DNA of 7,773 nt from an uncultured Clostridia bacterium. Its GTDB lineage: Bacteria; Bacillota; Clostridia; RUG12999. The stretch lies in the NCBI GenBank assembly GCA_949739095.1, contig CATIYX010000251.1:1-7773 (forward strand). Reading direction: 5' to 3'. The notes below the pieces were generated by a model that made no database searches, was not told the origin of the DNA, and saw only the letters and a program-made list of their open reading frames with translations. Of the stretch, positions 1-5,123 are shown in pieces. The position numbers and the translations under genes are program-made. Within the stretch, counting starts at the first letter, position 1; the number at the start of each line of letters is the position of its first letter.

Positions 1-60
1 TAATTTCGTGCATCTCCGCCGGTTGCCACGTTTTATGCGCGGCGAGGCGGAGGCACTTTT
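1..60 (-). other. Left-edge sequence downstream of a minus-strand promoter; possible gene start
   Basis: This stretch is the 5' part of whatever the promoter at 90-118 transcribes. No start can be fixed. A minus-strand ATG at 13-11 is directly preceded by GGCGGAG, which is too close for a standard ribosome binding site. The frame through that ATG is open back to about position 87 but has no other start codon. CTCCGCC at 14-20 and GGCGGAG at 46-52 are complementary and could form a 7-bp stem in the leader that covers the purine-rich stretch. The product cannot be named from so few codons. Confidence 0.25.
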
Positions 61-67
61 CAAATCC

Positions 68-96
68 GTATAATAGTCACTTTGTGACTATTATAC
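68..96. promoter_or_regulatory. Perfect 13-bp palindrome, probable operator
   Basis: GTATAATAGTCAC (68-80) and its exact reverse complement (84-96) flank a TTT centre. The right half contains the -10 box of the minus-strand promoter at 90-118, and the rest covers the expected start of transcription. A dimeric repressor bound here would block that promoter. The core TAGTCAC-N3-GTGACTA has the size and symmetry of sites bound by winged-helix dimers such as MarR or HxlR proteins, but I cannot assign a regulator. It could instead act as a hairpin in the RNA, though no U-tract follows it on either strand. Confidence 0.5.
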
Positions 97-118
97 CATG
101 TACCAAAAAAATTTGCAA
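90..118 (-). promoter_or_regulatory. Sigma-A promoter reading out of the left edge
   Basis: On the minus strand, TTGCAA (118-113) is followed by exactly 17 bases and then a perfect TATAAT (95-90). Transcription would start near position 83 and run leftward out of the window. The -35 box lies inside the stem of the peptidase terminator (105-145), and the -10 box lies inside the palindrome at 68-96, so termination, promotion and probable repression are packed into about 80 bases. Confidence 0.55.
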
Positions 119-145
119 GTCGCATTGCGCAAACTTGCAAATTTT
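105..145 (-). terminator. Intrinsic terminator of the aroQ-peptidase operon
   Basis: AAAATTTGCAAGT (108-120) pairs perfectly with ACTTGCAAATTTT (133-145), giving a 13-bp stem with a 12-base loop. On the minus strand the stem runs into seven consecutive U (111-105). It lies 36 bases past the peptidase stop codon, the right place to end the operon. Confidence 0.8.
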
Positions 146-181
146 ATTTTCTATCTAACGCTATGTTCGTTTTTGACCTTT

Positions 182-1261
182 CTATCCACCTATAACAATT
201 AAATCTTTTGTTGCATGGTTCAATATCACCGGTTTTCCGTCCACCATTGTTACCGTGTCTTCAATTCTCACACCAAATTCATCATTCAAATAAACGCCCG
301 GCTCCACGCTAAACACCATACCTGCACGCAGTTCTTCTGTCGATTTGGAGGAAACTGCTGGTGCCTCATGAATTTCTATACCAACGCCATGTCCCAGCGA
401 ATGCCCAAAATATGTGCCATACCCAAACGCATCCAGCGTCTCTCTTGCTAAACGGTCCAATTCTGCTAGCGGCATTCCCTCTTTCAAATAGTTCAGCGCT
501 TTAAGCTGTGTATAAAGTACCATATTATAAACGGAACGCTGTTTTTCACTGATTTGCCCAATCGCAACGGTGCGTGTCATATCACTACAATAGCCTTCAT
601 AGACACATCCGAAATCCATCACTACCAAGTCACCTTCTGTAATAGGACGGTTTGTCGGTTTTGCATGCGGCATAGCGCCGTTGGGTCCTGCAGCTACAAT
701 GGTATCAAACGACGGGCGCTGTGCACCGTGTTTTTTCATGGCATATTCAATTTCAGCTGCTGCTTCCAGTTCCGTCATACCAGGTTTCATCACGGAGACC
801 ACATGTTCAAATGCTAAATCGCCAATATACGCCGCCTGCTGCATACGGGAGATTTCCTCCCCTTCTTTACAAATACGCAGGGAGTCTATCATATCATGAA
901 TACCACGCAGCATTGTATGCGGCATTTTCTGTTTCATACCGCTATATACCGCATAGGAAACCTGCCGGTCCTCAAATCCCAACAGCCCTATGTTGTGCCG
1001 TCCAACAATCTGTTCTAAATGGGAAGCAAAATTTTTCGTAATATCAATTAAAATAAAATCAGGACTTTCCATTTGCGCCTGTTTCAGATAGCGGAAATCT
1101 GTCAAAAGATAGCCGTTTTCCATGGTGATAATCAAATCCCCGCTGCTGCCGGAAAATCCGCTTAGGTAGAATACATTTTCCCTGCTGGTGACAATCACAG
1201 CGTCAAGCTGTTGCTCTGCCATTCTTCTTCTCACATTGCCAACTCTTGTTGCAATACTCAT
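182..1261 (-). CDS. M24B metallopeptidase, Xaa-Pro aminopeptidase/dipeptidase (YqhT-like)
   Basis: Cytoplasmic peptidase predicted to cleave peptides at an Xaa-Pro bond using two divalent metal ions. The 359 residues match the usual length of short Firmicutes members. Residues 1-125 form the creatinase-like N-terminal domain and about 135-355 the pita-bread catalytic domain. The five metal ligands are all present: D216 (MDFG), D227 (SDMTR), H291 (GHGVG), E320 (VEPGVY) and E334 (RIEDT). H199 (MPHA) and H298 (IHE) are the usual accessory histidines. There is no signal peptide or membrane segment. The ATG at 1261 has an AAGGAAGG ribosome binding site eight bases upstream. It is the last gene of the minus-strand operon, 42 bases after aroQ, with a strong terminator behind it. 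Family certain; aminopeptidase versus dipeptidase cannot be decided from sequence alone. Confidence 0.93.
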   Translation of the reverse strand: MSIATRVGNVRRRMAEQQLDAVIVTSRENVFYLSGFSGSSGDLIITMENGYLLTDFRYLKQAQMESPDFILIDITKNFASHLEQIVGRHNIGLLGFEDRQVSYAVYSGMKQKMPHTMLRGIHDMIDSLRICKEGEEISRMQQAAYIGDLAFEHVVSVMKPGMTELEAAAEIEYAMKKHGAQRPSFDTIVAAGPNGAMPHAKPTNRPITEGDLVVMDFGCVYEGYCSDMTRTVAIGQISEKQRSVYNMVLYTQLKALNYLKEGMPLAELDRLARETLDAFGYGTYFGHSLGHGVGIEIHEAPAVSSKSTEELRAGMVFSVEPGVYLNDEFGVRIEDTVTMVDGKPVILNHATKDLIVIGG

Positions 1262-1280
1262 GGTAAATTCCTTCCTTTCT

Positions 1281-1304
1281 AAAAAACGTACTCCCCCGTT
1301 TTTT
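1281..1304 (-). terminator. Weak terminator-like hairpin between aroQ and the peptidase gene
   Basis: AAAAAACG (1281-1288) and CGTTTTTT (1297-1304) form an 8-bp stem with an 8-base loop that begins at the aroQ stop codon. On the minus strand the 3' arm is itself the U-run. The stem has only two G-C pairs, so it is unlikely to stop all transcripts. It may reduce peptidase expression relative to aroQ, or be incidental. Confidence 0.3.
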
Positions 1305-1741
1305 CATTCCGCCTCAAACCTTAGCAGTGCCTGTAATCCCAACAGATAGCTGTCCGCACCAAATCCACTGATTTGCCCCTTGCAAACCGGTGCCAACACA
1401 GAGGTATGTCGGAATTCTTCCCGTGCGTGGATGTTGGACAAATGCACCTCTACCACCGGCAGTCGTACCGCCGCAATCGCGTCCCGCAGCGCATAAGAAT
1501 AGTGGGTATATGCACCCGCATTCAGCACTATGCCATCCACTTCCTGCCGTGCCTGATGTAGCCGGTCAATCAGTCCGCCCTCGCTGTTGGATTGAAAAAA
1601 TAATGTTTCCACACCTCGTTTTGCTGCATAGGCAGCAATCCGCTTTTGGACAGATGCTAGCGTATCTTTCCCATAATGGTCCGGCTCCCGTTCGCCAAGC
1701 AAATTCAGATTGGGACCGTTCATAATCAAAACTTTTTTCAT
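1304..1741 (-). CDS. aroQ: 3-dehydroquinate dehydratase, type II
   Basis: Catalyses the third step of the shikimate pathway, dehydration of 3-dehydroquinate to 3-dehydroshikimate, as a cytoplasmic dodecamer with a flavodoxin-like fold. The 145 residues are full length for the type II family. Signatures are visible in order: GPNLNLLGEREPDHYG (9-24), with the lid arginine R18 and catalytic Y23; NAGAYTHYSYALRDA (74-88), with substrate-binding N74 and H80; EVHLSNIHAREEFR (98-111), with catalytic H100 and with R111. The ATG at 1741 is preceded by AGAAGGG about 11 bases upstream. It lies 51 bases after the TIM-barrel gene and 42 before the peptidase gene, all on one strand, which suggests an operon. 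Bacillus carries the same aroQ-peptidase pair (yqhS-yqhT). I see no key residue missing. Confidence 0.95.
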   Translation of the reverse strand: MKKVLIMNGPNLNLLGEREPDHYGKDTLASVQKRIAAYAAKRGVETLFFQSNSEGGLIDRLHQARQEVDGIVLNAGAYTHYSYALRDAIAAVRLPVVEVHLSNIHAREEFRHTSVLAPVCKGQISGFGADSYLLGLQALLRFEAE

Positions 1742-1792
1742 TGCTCGCCATTCCCTTCTCTATGCTGCTTCTGTCATCTGACACAATGGCAG

Positions 1793-2650
1793 CTATCTAT
1801 TTCGCATACATGCCTCATATTTCTGTTTCATCTCCAAAGCGTCCTTCGCCTGCGTTCCCGCTGATTCACATAAAATGACCGGCTCCAGACCACGTTGCGC
1901 CAAAAGCTCCGCCAGCGGGTCAAAATCCGGTCCAAACTGGCTGTCACTAAAGCACCAATGACGTTTTTCTCCGCCTTTGGTATATTCAATACGGCTAAAA
2001 TGGCTATGGAACCGCCGTGCCCGTTCTTTCCCCAGCTTGTTTTCCACTGCATCCAACACTACCGCAAAATCTTCTTTCTTGTTCAAACACCCCAGCCCAC
2101 GCGTATGCAAATGACCAAAATCAATGGTAGGTAACAACCGCTCGTCTAGCTGGCAAAGCTGAAGCACTTCATCCAGTGTACCCAACTGGTTGATTTTCCC
2201 CATTGTTTCAGGACAAATATGGATTTCTCCGAAGCCTGCCGCGTCCGCTTCCCGAATTGCCATACGAAGCGTCTTTTCCGCCCACCCCATAGCTTCCTCA
2301 CGCGTCATTTTGGCGCAAGCACCGCTATGCACAACGATGCGTTCTGCCCCCATCCACTGCGCTACTTGCAATGTTTGCATGATATAATCAATACTTTTTT
2401 TTCGTTTTTCTTCATCATCCGTTGCCAGATTGATGTAATACGGCGCATGGACGCTGAGTACAATATCACACTCTTTTGCTTTTGCCCCCAATGTTTGTGC
2501 CATTTTCTCTGACAACCGCACCCCTCTTGTACAAGGATATTCATAAGCGTTTAGCCCCAATTTTGAAAGCCACTCCGGCATTTCAAGCGATGATTTATAC
2601 CCTTCCTCATAAAATGCCTGTGCATTTCCTTCCGGTCCAAATCGAATCAT
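1793..2650 (-). CDS. Endonuclease IV-like TIM-barrel protein (AP endonuclease family 2)
   Basis: Metal-dependent TIM barrel of the Xylose isomerase-like/AP endonuclease 2 superfamily, predicted to act on abasic or 3'-blocked DNA. Read as 285 residues from the ATG at 2650, the probable ligands follow the Nfo pattern: H68 (SVHAPYYINL), H108 (VVHSGA), E148 (CPETMGK), D177 and H180 (DFGHLH), H215 (FHSHFS), H231 (EKRHW) and E262 (CESAG). The Asp of the Nfo Asp-Arg-His motif is Lys here (K229-R230-H231), so one zinc ligand of the classical enzyme is absent. A start at 2656 adds two residues, but AGGAG lies about seven bases before the 2650 ATG and only one or two before the 2656 ATG. It is first in the operon with aroQ and divergent from uvsE. 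Fold and superfamily are firm; nuclease activity is inferred, and another sugar-phosphate substrate is possible. Confidence 0.85.
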   Translation of the reverse strand: MIRFGPEGNAQAFYEEGYKSSLEMPEWLSKLGLNAYEYPCTRGVRLSEKMAQTLGAKAKECDIVLSVHAPYYINLATDDEEKRKKSIDYIMQTLQVAQWMGAERIVVHSGACAKMTREEAMGWAEKTLRMAIREADAAGFGEIHICPETMGKINQLGTLDEVLQLCQLDERLLPTIDFGHLHTRGLGCLNKKEDFAVVLDAVENKLGKERARRFHSHFSRIEYTKGGEKRHWCFSDSQFGPDFDPLAELLAQRGLEPVILCESAGTQAKDALEMKQKYEACMRNR

Positions 2651-2656
2651 AGTCAT

Positions 2657-2664
2657 TCTCCTGT
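2657..2664 (-). promoter_or_regulatory. Ribosome binding site deciding the TIM-barrel start
   Basis: The minus strand reads AGGAGAATGACTATG across the gene start. AGGAG is spaced correctly for the second ATG (2650) and almost touches the first (2656). The protein then begins MIRFGPEG. The alternative first ATG overlaps the stop of a short upstream frame as ATGA, which would suit translational coupling if that frame were translated. Confidence 0.5.
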
Positions 2665-2747
2665 TTCTGCTATGTCTGATACCAGCTGCACACCAATATC
2701 CTCAAAAGCAATTATGTTTGCCTTTTTCAGAACAATTATATAGGTAT

Positions 2748-2776
2748 AGTTTATCACAAATCCCTCCATAATACAA
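2748..2776 (-). promoter_or_regulatory. Likely promoter of the TIM-barrel/aroQ/peptidase operon
   Basis: On the minus strand, TTGTAT (2776-2771) is followed by 17 bases and TAAACT (2753-2748), with TGA in front giving an extended -10. Transcription would start near 2741 and leave a leader of about 90 bases. A perfect TATAAT at 2740-2735 lies just downstream but has no acceptable -35 box at normal spacing. I could not pick a convincing plus-strand promoter for uvsE in the same 180-base divergent region. Confidence 0.4.
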
Positions 2777-2831
2777 GTGAATTTTGTAAACATCTGGTGA
2801 ACAAAGTTTCATCAAAGAAAGAAGGCTACCT

Positions 2832-3803
2832 ATGCTTGTCCGTCTCGGTTTCGTCGCTATGAGCGTTCATTTAAAAGACGCTTCTCCGTCTAAAACCATC
2901 ACCCGTACCCGTTTTGAAACATTAGATGACCCACAGCGCGCACTCAACCACATCCGTTCTCTGGTAGAAATCAATGCACAAAACACATTGCGTCTGCTGC
3001 GCTACTGCGGCAGCCGCGATATCCATCTCTACCGCCTGACCTCCAAACTGATTCCACTTGCAACAATTTTACTGCAAACCCACGAACTACAAGAACTTGT
3101 TTCCTCCCGTGCTCTACAACTGTTTTCCGAATGCGGCAAAACTGCGAAGGAACAACATCTACGTATATCTGCTCATCCCGATCATTTCACCGTGCTCGGC
3201 AGCACTAATCCGTCAGTCGTCGAAAGCGCTATACTGAATCTGCGTTACCACCACGAAATTTTAGAACTTATGGGGCTTTCGGATAGCTGTTATCAATTGG
3301 TATTACACGTCGGTTCTGCTGTCGGCGGCAAAGAAGCCGCAATGAAACGCTTTGCTGAAACCTTCGAAAAGTTGCCTTCTCTGTTGCAGCGACGGCTCAT
3401 GCTGGAAAATGATGATAAAACATATACCACCGGCGAAACATTGTCCCTTTGCCAAAAACTGAAAATTCCCATGGTGCTCGACGTCCATCATATGATATGC
3501 AATGGCACGCCGGATGATACCTTGCTGTTACCGGAAATTTTGCAGACCTGGAATGGTCAGGCATTCCCGCCAAAATTTCATTTTTCTACGCCGCGCAGTC
3601 CAAAGACACCACGCGCCCATGCAGACTATATCGACCCCTGCTGTTTTAGGGAATTTCTCATGCAACTTAAAAATGCTGGTGCACAACAGGCAGACATCAT
3701 GCTGGAAGCAAAACAAAAAGATGAAGCACTCTTCACGCTGATGCGTGCTCTATCAGACTGCAAAGACATACAACCGGTAGATGGAGGCAGTTTTATAATA
3801 TAA
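2832..3803 (+). CDS. uvsE: UV damage endonuclease UvsE (UVDE)
   Basis: Single-enzyme alternative to nucleotide excision repair: nicks DNA immediately 5' of UV photoproducts and some other lesions, using a metal cluster in a TIM barrel related to endonuclease IV. The 323 residues fit the family. The N-terminus RLGFVAMSVHLKDASPSKT (4-22) matches Bacillus-type UvsE. Further signatures are R-I-S-A-H-P (111-116), LHVGSAVGGKEAAMKRF (158-174), LENDDKTYT (191-199), VLDVHH (215-220), KFHFS (248-252), AHADYI (262-267) and MLEAKQKD (290-297). Probable ligands are H115, H159, E192, D217, H220, H250, H263 and E292; K248 may be the family's modified lysine. The family's usual GGxYGDK reads GSAVGGK here. 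An AGAAGG ribosome binding site lies seven bases before the ATG. It is monocistronic, divergent from the TIM-barrel operon, and ends before a bidirectional terminator. Confidence 0.93.
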   Translation: MLVRLGFVAMSVHLKDASPSKTITRTRFETLDDPQRALNHIRSLVEINAQNTLRLLRYCGSRDIHLYRLTSKLIPLATILLQTHELQELVSSRALQLFSECGKTAKEQHLRISAHPDHFTVLGSTNPSVVESAILNLRYHHEILELMGLSDSCYQLVLHVGSAVGGKEAAMKRFAETFEKLPSLLQRRLMLENDDKTYTTGETLSLCQKLKIPMVLDVHHMICNGTPDDTLLLPEILQTWNGQAFPPKFHFSTPRSPKTPRAHADYIDPCCFREFLMQLKNAGAQQADIMLEAKQKDEALFTLMRALSDCKDIQPVDGGSFII

Positions 3804-3871
3804 TTTCATGTATTTCCTCCTACAAGCGCATTTTTATATGTGACAACCAATTACAAAAACAATAGTAATAT

Positions 3872-3924
3872 AAAAAAAGCCTTTTCGATTCTGCTCACAA
3901 CCGAAAAGGCTTTGCTGTTTTTTT
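3872..3924. terminator. Bidirectional intrinsic terminator between convergent genes
   Basis: AAAGCCTTTTCG (3876-3887) pairs perfectly with CGAAAAGGCTTT (3902-3913) around a 14-base loop. Seven T follow at 3918-3924 on the plus strand, and seven A at 3872-3878 give a U-run on the minus strand. It ends uvsE from the left and the membrane-anchored gene from the right. Two bases of the latter's stop codon lie within the plus-strand T-run. Confidence 0.85.
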
Positions 3925-4567
3925 AATCTATCGATAATGCAAACAATTCTTTTGCCATCTGTACATCGCGGATACGCATACCTTCAAACTTGTTATATGC
4001 TTCAGACCCTTCCTCCAAAGGATTTTCTTCGACAACACTAATACCATAGATAATATTTTTGTCCGCGGAACGCGCAATCACTTCCGGCATAGTCATCATC
4101 TGACTTTTTTCCCACGTTTCCCAAGTTTCTTTATCTGCAATAACAATTTTCCCTAAAATTTCTTCATTGCCTTTAAAGGTATACATCAAACTAATATACG
4201 CCACTACAGCATCTTCGTTCGTCATATCCAGAACGTCCGCACGATAGTTGCCTTTCCACACTTCCGGCACATGCAAAACAAACTTATATTTATTGTTAAT
4301 ATATTCACCGTTCTCCACAATTTCTCCTTGTCCGTTTTGCGTAAAATCAATATATCTAGAAAACCGTTCCATTTGATTTTTCTTTTCCGTTCCTTCACCA
4401 TTCTCCTGCTGCCCATCTCCATTTTGAGAAGATTGAGATGTATTGGGGAGCGCATCATTTTCCTGCGATACAGAAGGTTCTTTGTTCAGAAAATATGCCG
4501 CCAATATAATTCCAATAATGATAAGTCCAACCAGCAGTGCGGCAATCAGTATTTTTTTACTTTTCAT
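3923..4567 (-). CDS. Membrane-anchored extracytoplasmic protein of unknown function
   Basis: I do not recognise a named family. The 214 residues divide into a short basic N-terminus (MKSKK), one hydrophobic helix at about 6-27 with no cysteine, so a signal anchor rather than a lipoprotein lipobox, a low-complexity linker rich in N, Q, S, E and G at about 30-63, and a folded domain at 66-214. That domain opens with YINNKYKFVLHVPEVWKG (89-106), a pattern seen in secreted Clostridia proteins of the type 'N-x-x-Y-x-F-x-L-x-x-P-x-x-W'. It continues with alternating strand-like segments. The topology implies a globular domain outside the cell on a flexible tether. The ATG at 4567 has AGGAG nine bases upstream. 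It has its own promoter (4662-4690) and terminator, so it is a single-gene unit. Nothing in the context reveals its role. Confidence 0.8.
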   Translation of the reverse strand: MKSKKILIAALLVGLIIIGIILAAYFLNKEPSVSQENDALPNTSQSSQNGDGQQENGEGTEKKNQMERFSRYIDFTQNGQGEIVENGEYINNKYKFVLHVPEVWKGNYRADVLDMTNEDAVVAYISLMYTFKGNEEILGKIVIADKETWETWEKSQMMTMPEVIARSADKNIIYGISVVEENPLEEGSEAYNKFEGMRIRDVQMAKELFALSID

Positions 4568-4661
4568 CTATTCCGGCTCCTCTCCATCTATCCCTATCGC
4601 CCTTAGAGAATTTATTTCATCTTTCTCCATCCAACTACCCCGTACCATATTGAATATCTTT

Positions 4662-4690
4662 AGCATACCATAAGAACCTGCTCCTGTCAA
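4662..4690 (-). promoter_or_regulatory. Sigma-A promoter of the membrane-anchored protein gene
   Basis: On the minus strand, a perfect TTGACA (4690-4685), a 17-base spacer and TATGCT (4667-4662) are present, with TGG before the -10 box. Transcription should start near 4655, leaving a leader of about 88 bases. I saw no riboswitch-like fold in the leader. Confidence 0.75.
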
Positions 4691-4768
4691 TAACCTTCCC
4701 GTGATAATTCTCTAAAATGTAGATATTGACTATCTTTTCGTACTAACAGGAAAATATTGAAATAGCTC

Positions 4769-4797
4769 TTGACAAATACAACAGGATATGGTAGAAT
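4769..4797 (+). promoter_or_regulatory. Sigma-A promoter of tRNA-Trp
   Basis: TTGACA (4769-4774), a 17-base spacer ending in ATGG, and TAGAAT (4792-4797) form a near-consensus extended -10 promoter. Initiation near 4804 leaves about 19 bases before the mature tRNA 5' end, a typical stable-RNA arrangement. Confidence 0.8.
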
Positions 4798-4822
4798 ATT
4801 TGTTACATGATAAATGAGATAT

Positions 4823-4898
4823 AGGGGTATAGCTCAGTTGGTAGAGCAGTGGTCTCCAAAACCACGTGCCGAGGGTTCAAATCCATATGCCCCTGCCA
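4823..4898 (+). tRNA. tRNA-Trp (anticodon CCA) with an irregular T-stem
   Basis: The 76-base cloverleaf carries an encoded CCA end. The acceptor stem AGGGGTA (4823-4829) pairs with TGCCCCT (4888-4894) through six Watson-Crick pairs and one G-U. The D-stem GCTC/GAGC and anticodon stem GTGGT/ACCAC are perfect. The loop CTCCAAA places anticodon CCA at 4856-4858. The T-stem is odd: GAGGG (4871-4875) faces CCATA (4883-4887), which gives G-A mismatches at pairs 49-65 and 51-63. The T-loop TTCAAAT is normal. A second copy of the 3' end, whose CCTTC would pair with GAGGG at all five positions, lies at 5104-5119. The gene has its own promoter and terminator. Identity is certain; whether it is fully functional is open. 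Confidence 0.93.
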
Positions 4899-4902
4899 AA
4901 AG
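4888..4902 (+). repeat. Direct repeat, copy 1: tRNA-Trp 3' end
   Basis: TGCCCCTGCCAAAAG covers the 3' acceptor strand, discriminator G, CCA and four following bases. An identical 15-mer occurs at 5109-5123, a period of 221 bp. Looser similarity extends leftward through the T-stem and T-loop: 21 of 26 positions match over 4877-4902 against 5098-5123. It resembles the attachment-site core that integrative elements duplicate at tRNA 3' ends. Confidence 0.75.
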
Positions 4903-4934
4903 CAGATGTTACGCATGTGATATCTGCTTTTTTT
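4898..4934 (+). terminator. Intrinsic terminator behind tRNA-Trp
   Basis: AAAAGCAGAT (4898-4907) and ATCTGCTTTT (4922-4931) form a 10-bp stem around a 14-base loop, ending in a run of seven T (4928-4934). If the downstream segment is an insertion, this terminator arrived with it, because the second tRNA 3' end has a different terminator. Confidence 0.75.
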
Positions 4935-4959
4935 ATTTGTCTATACCCTTGAAGCCGAA

Positions 4960-5103
4960 GCACGCGTGCCGGGCAGCGGTTTCGAGCGCCGCCAGTGGCG
5001 GATATAGCGAGATACCGCTGGCGCTGCGGTCGAAATTGTCAGGCTGGTAAGCCGTTAGACAATTTCGTCTACCGCAAGCTGGGGCTGCTATGCAGCTCCA
5101 AGC
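4960..5103 (+). ncRNA. Highly structured GC-rich segment, possible small RNA or palindromic repeat element
   Basis: Four structures follow one another. GCACGCGTGC (4960-4969) is a perfect palindrome. CAGCGGT (4974-4980) pairs with ACCGCTG (5014-5020) and encloses CCGCC-AGT-GGCGG (4989-5001). CGAAATTGTC (5031-5040) pairs with GACAATTTCG (5058-5067) and encloses GGCT-GGTA-AGCC (5042-5053). GCTGGGGCTGC (5078-5088) pairs with GCAGCTCCAAGC (5092-5103) with one bulge and one G-U pair. A strong terminator follows at 5124-5157, as expected of a transcribed RNA, but I see no dedicated promoter. It could be transcribed by read-through from tRNA-Trp, or be a repeat with no RNA role. No known RNA family is recognised. 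Confidence 0.35.
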
Positions 5104-5119
5104 CCTTCTGCCCCTGCCA
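5097..5119 (+). pseudogene. Partial tRNA-Trp: T-loop, 3' T-stem, acceptor strand and CCA
   Basis: These 23 bases read like the last part of a normal tRNA-Trp: a T-loop-like TCCAAGC, CCTTC, TGCCCCT, G and CCA. CCTTC would pair with the GAGGG of the tRNA at 4871-4875 at all five positions, counting one G-U. No acceptor 5' strand, D-arm or anticodon arm precedes it, so it cannot be a tRNA by itself. It may be the original 3' end of the tRNA-Trp gene, displaced by 221 bp. Confidence 0.55.
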
Positions 5120-5123
5120 AAAG
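5109..5123 (+). repeat. Direct repeat, copy 2: displaced tRNA-Trp 3' end
   Basis: This is identical to 4888-4902 over 15 bases (TGCCCCTGCCAAAAG). Immediately afterwards the sequences diverge into two different terminators, which marks the right boundary of the duplication. Confidence 0.75.

Larger units (their letters stand above)
4903..5123 (+). mobile_element. 221-bp segment between tRNA 3'-end repeats; candidate small insertion
   Basis: The segment is bounded by two copies of the tRNA-Trp 3' end, so one crossover between them would remove exactly 221 bp and leave a single tRNA end. It holds a terminator, then a GC-rich non-coding core (about 4936-5107) made of nested inverted repeats, in sharp contrast to the AT-rich flanks. 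The core frames lack ribosome binding sites and family resemblance, so I call no protein. No recombinase is present, so any movement would depend on an enzyme elsewhere. It may be a non-autonomous element, the scar of a larger excised island, or the product of recombination between tRNA genes. Confidence 0.4.

Noticed and set aside
1566..1784. 72-codon minus-strand frame overlapping the aroQ start
   Set aside because: It lies out of frame over the aroQ 5' end, whose protein is unmistakable; it has no independent support.
2795..2816. Possible LexA (SOS) box upstream of uvsE, TGAACAAAGTTTCA
   Set aside because: The half-sites are separated by the wrong number of bases for the Gram-positive CGAAC-N4-GTTCG site and only one half matches. 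It is an imperfect dyad without further support.
4903..5123. A complete integrative element or satellite
   Set aside because: Only 221 bp lie between the repeats and there is no integrase, excisionase or replication gene. At most this is a non-autonomous element or a scar.
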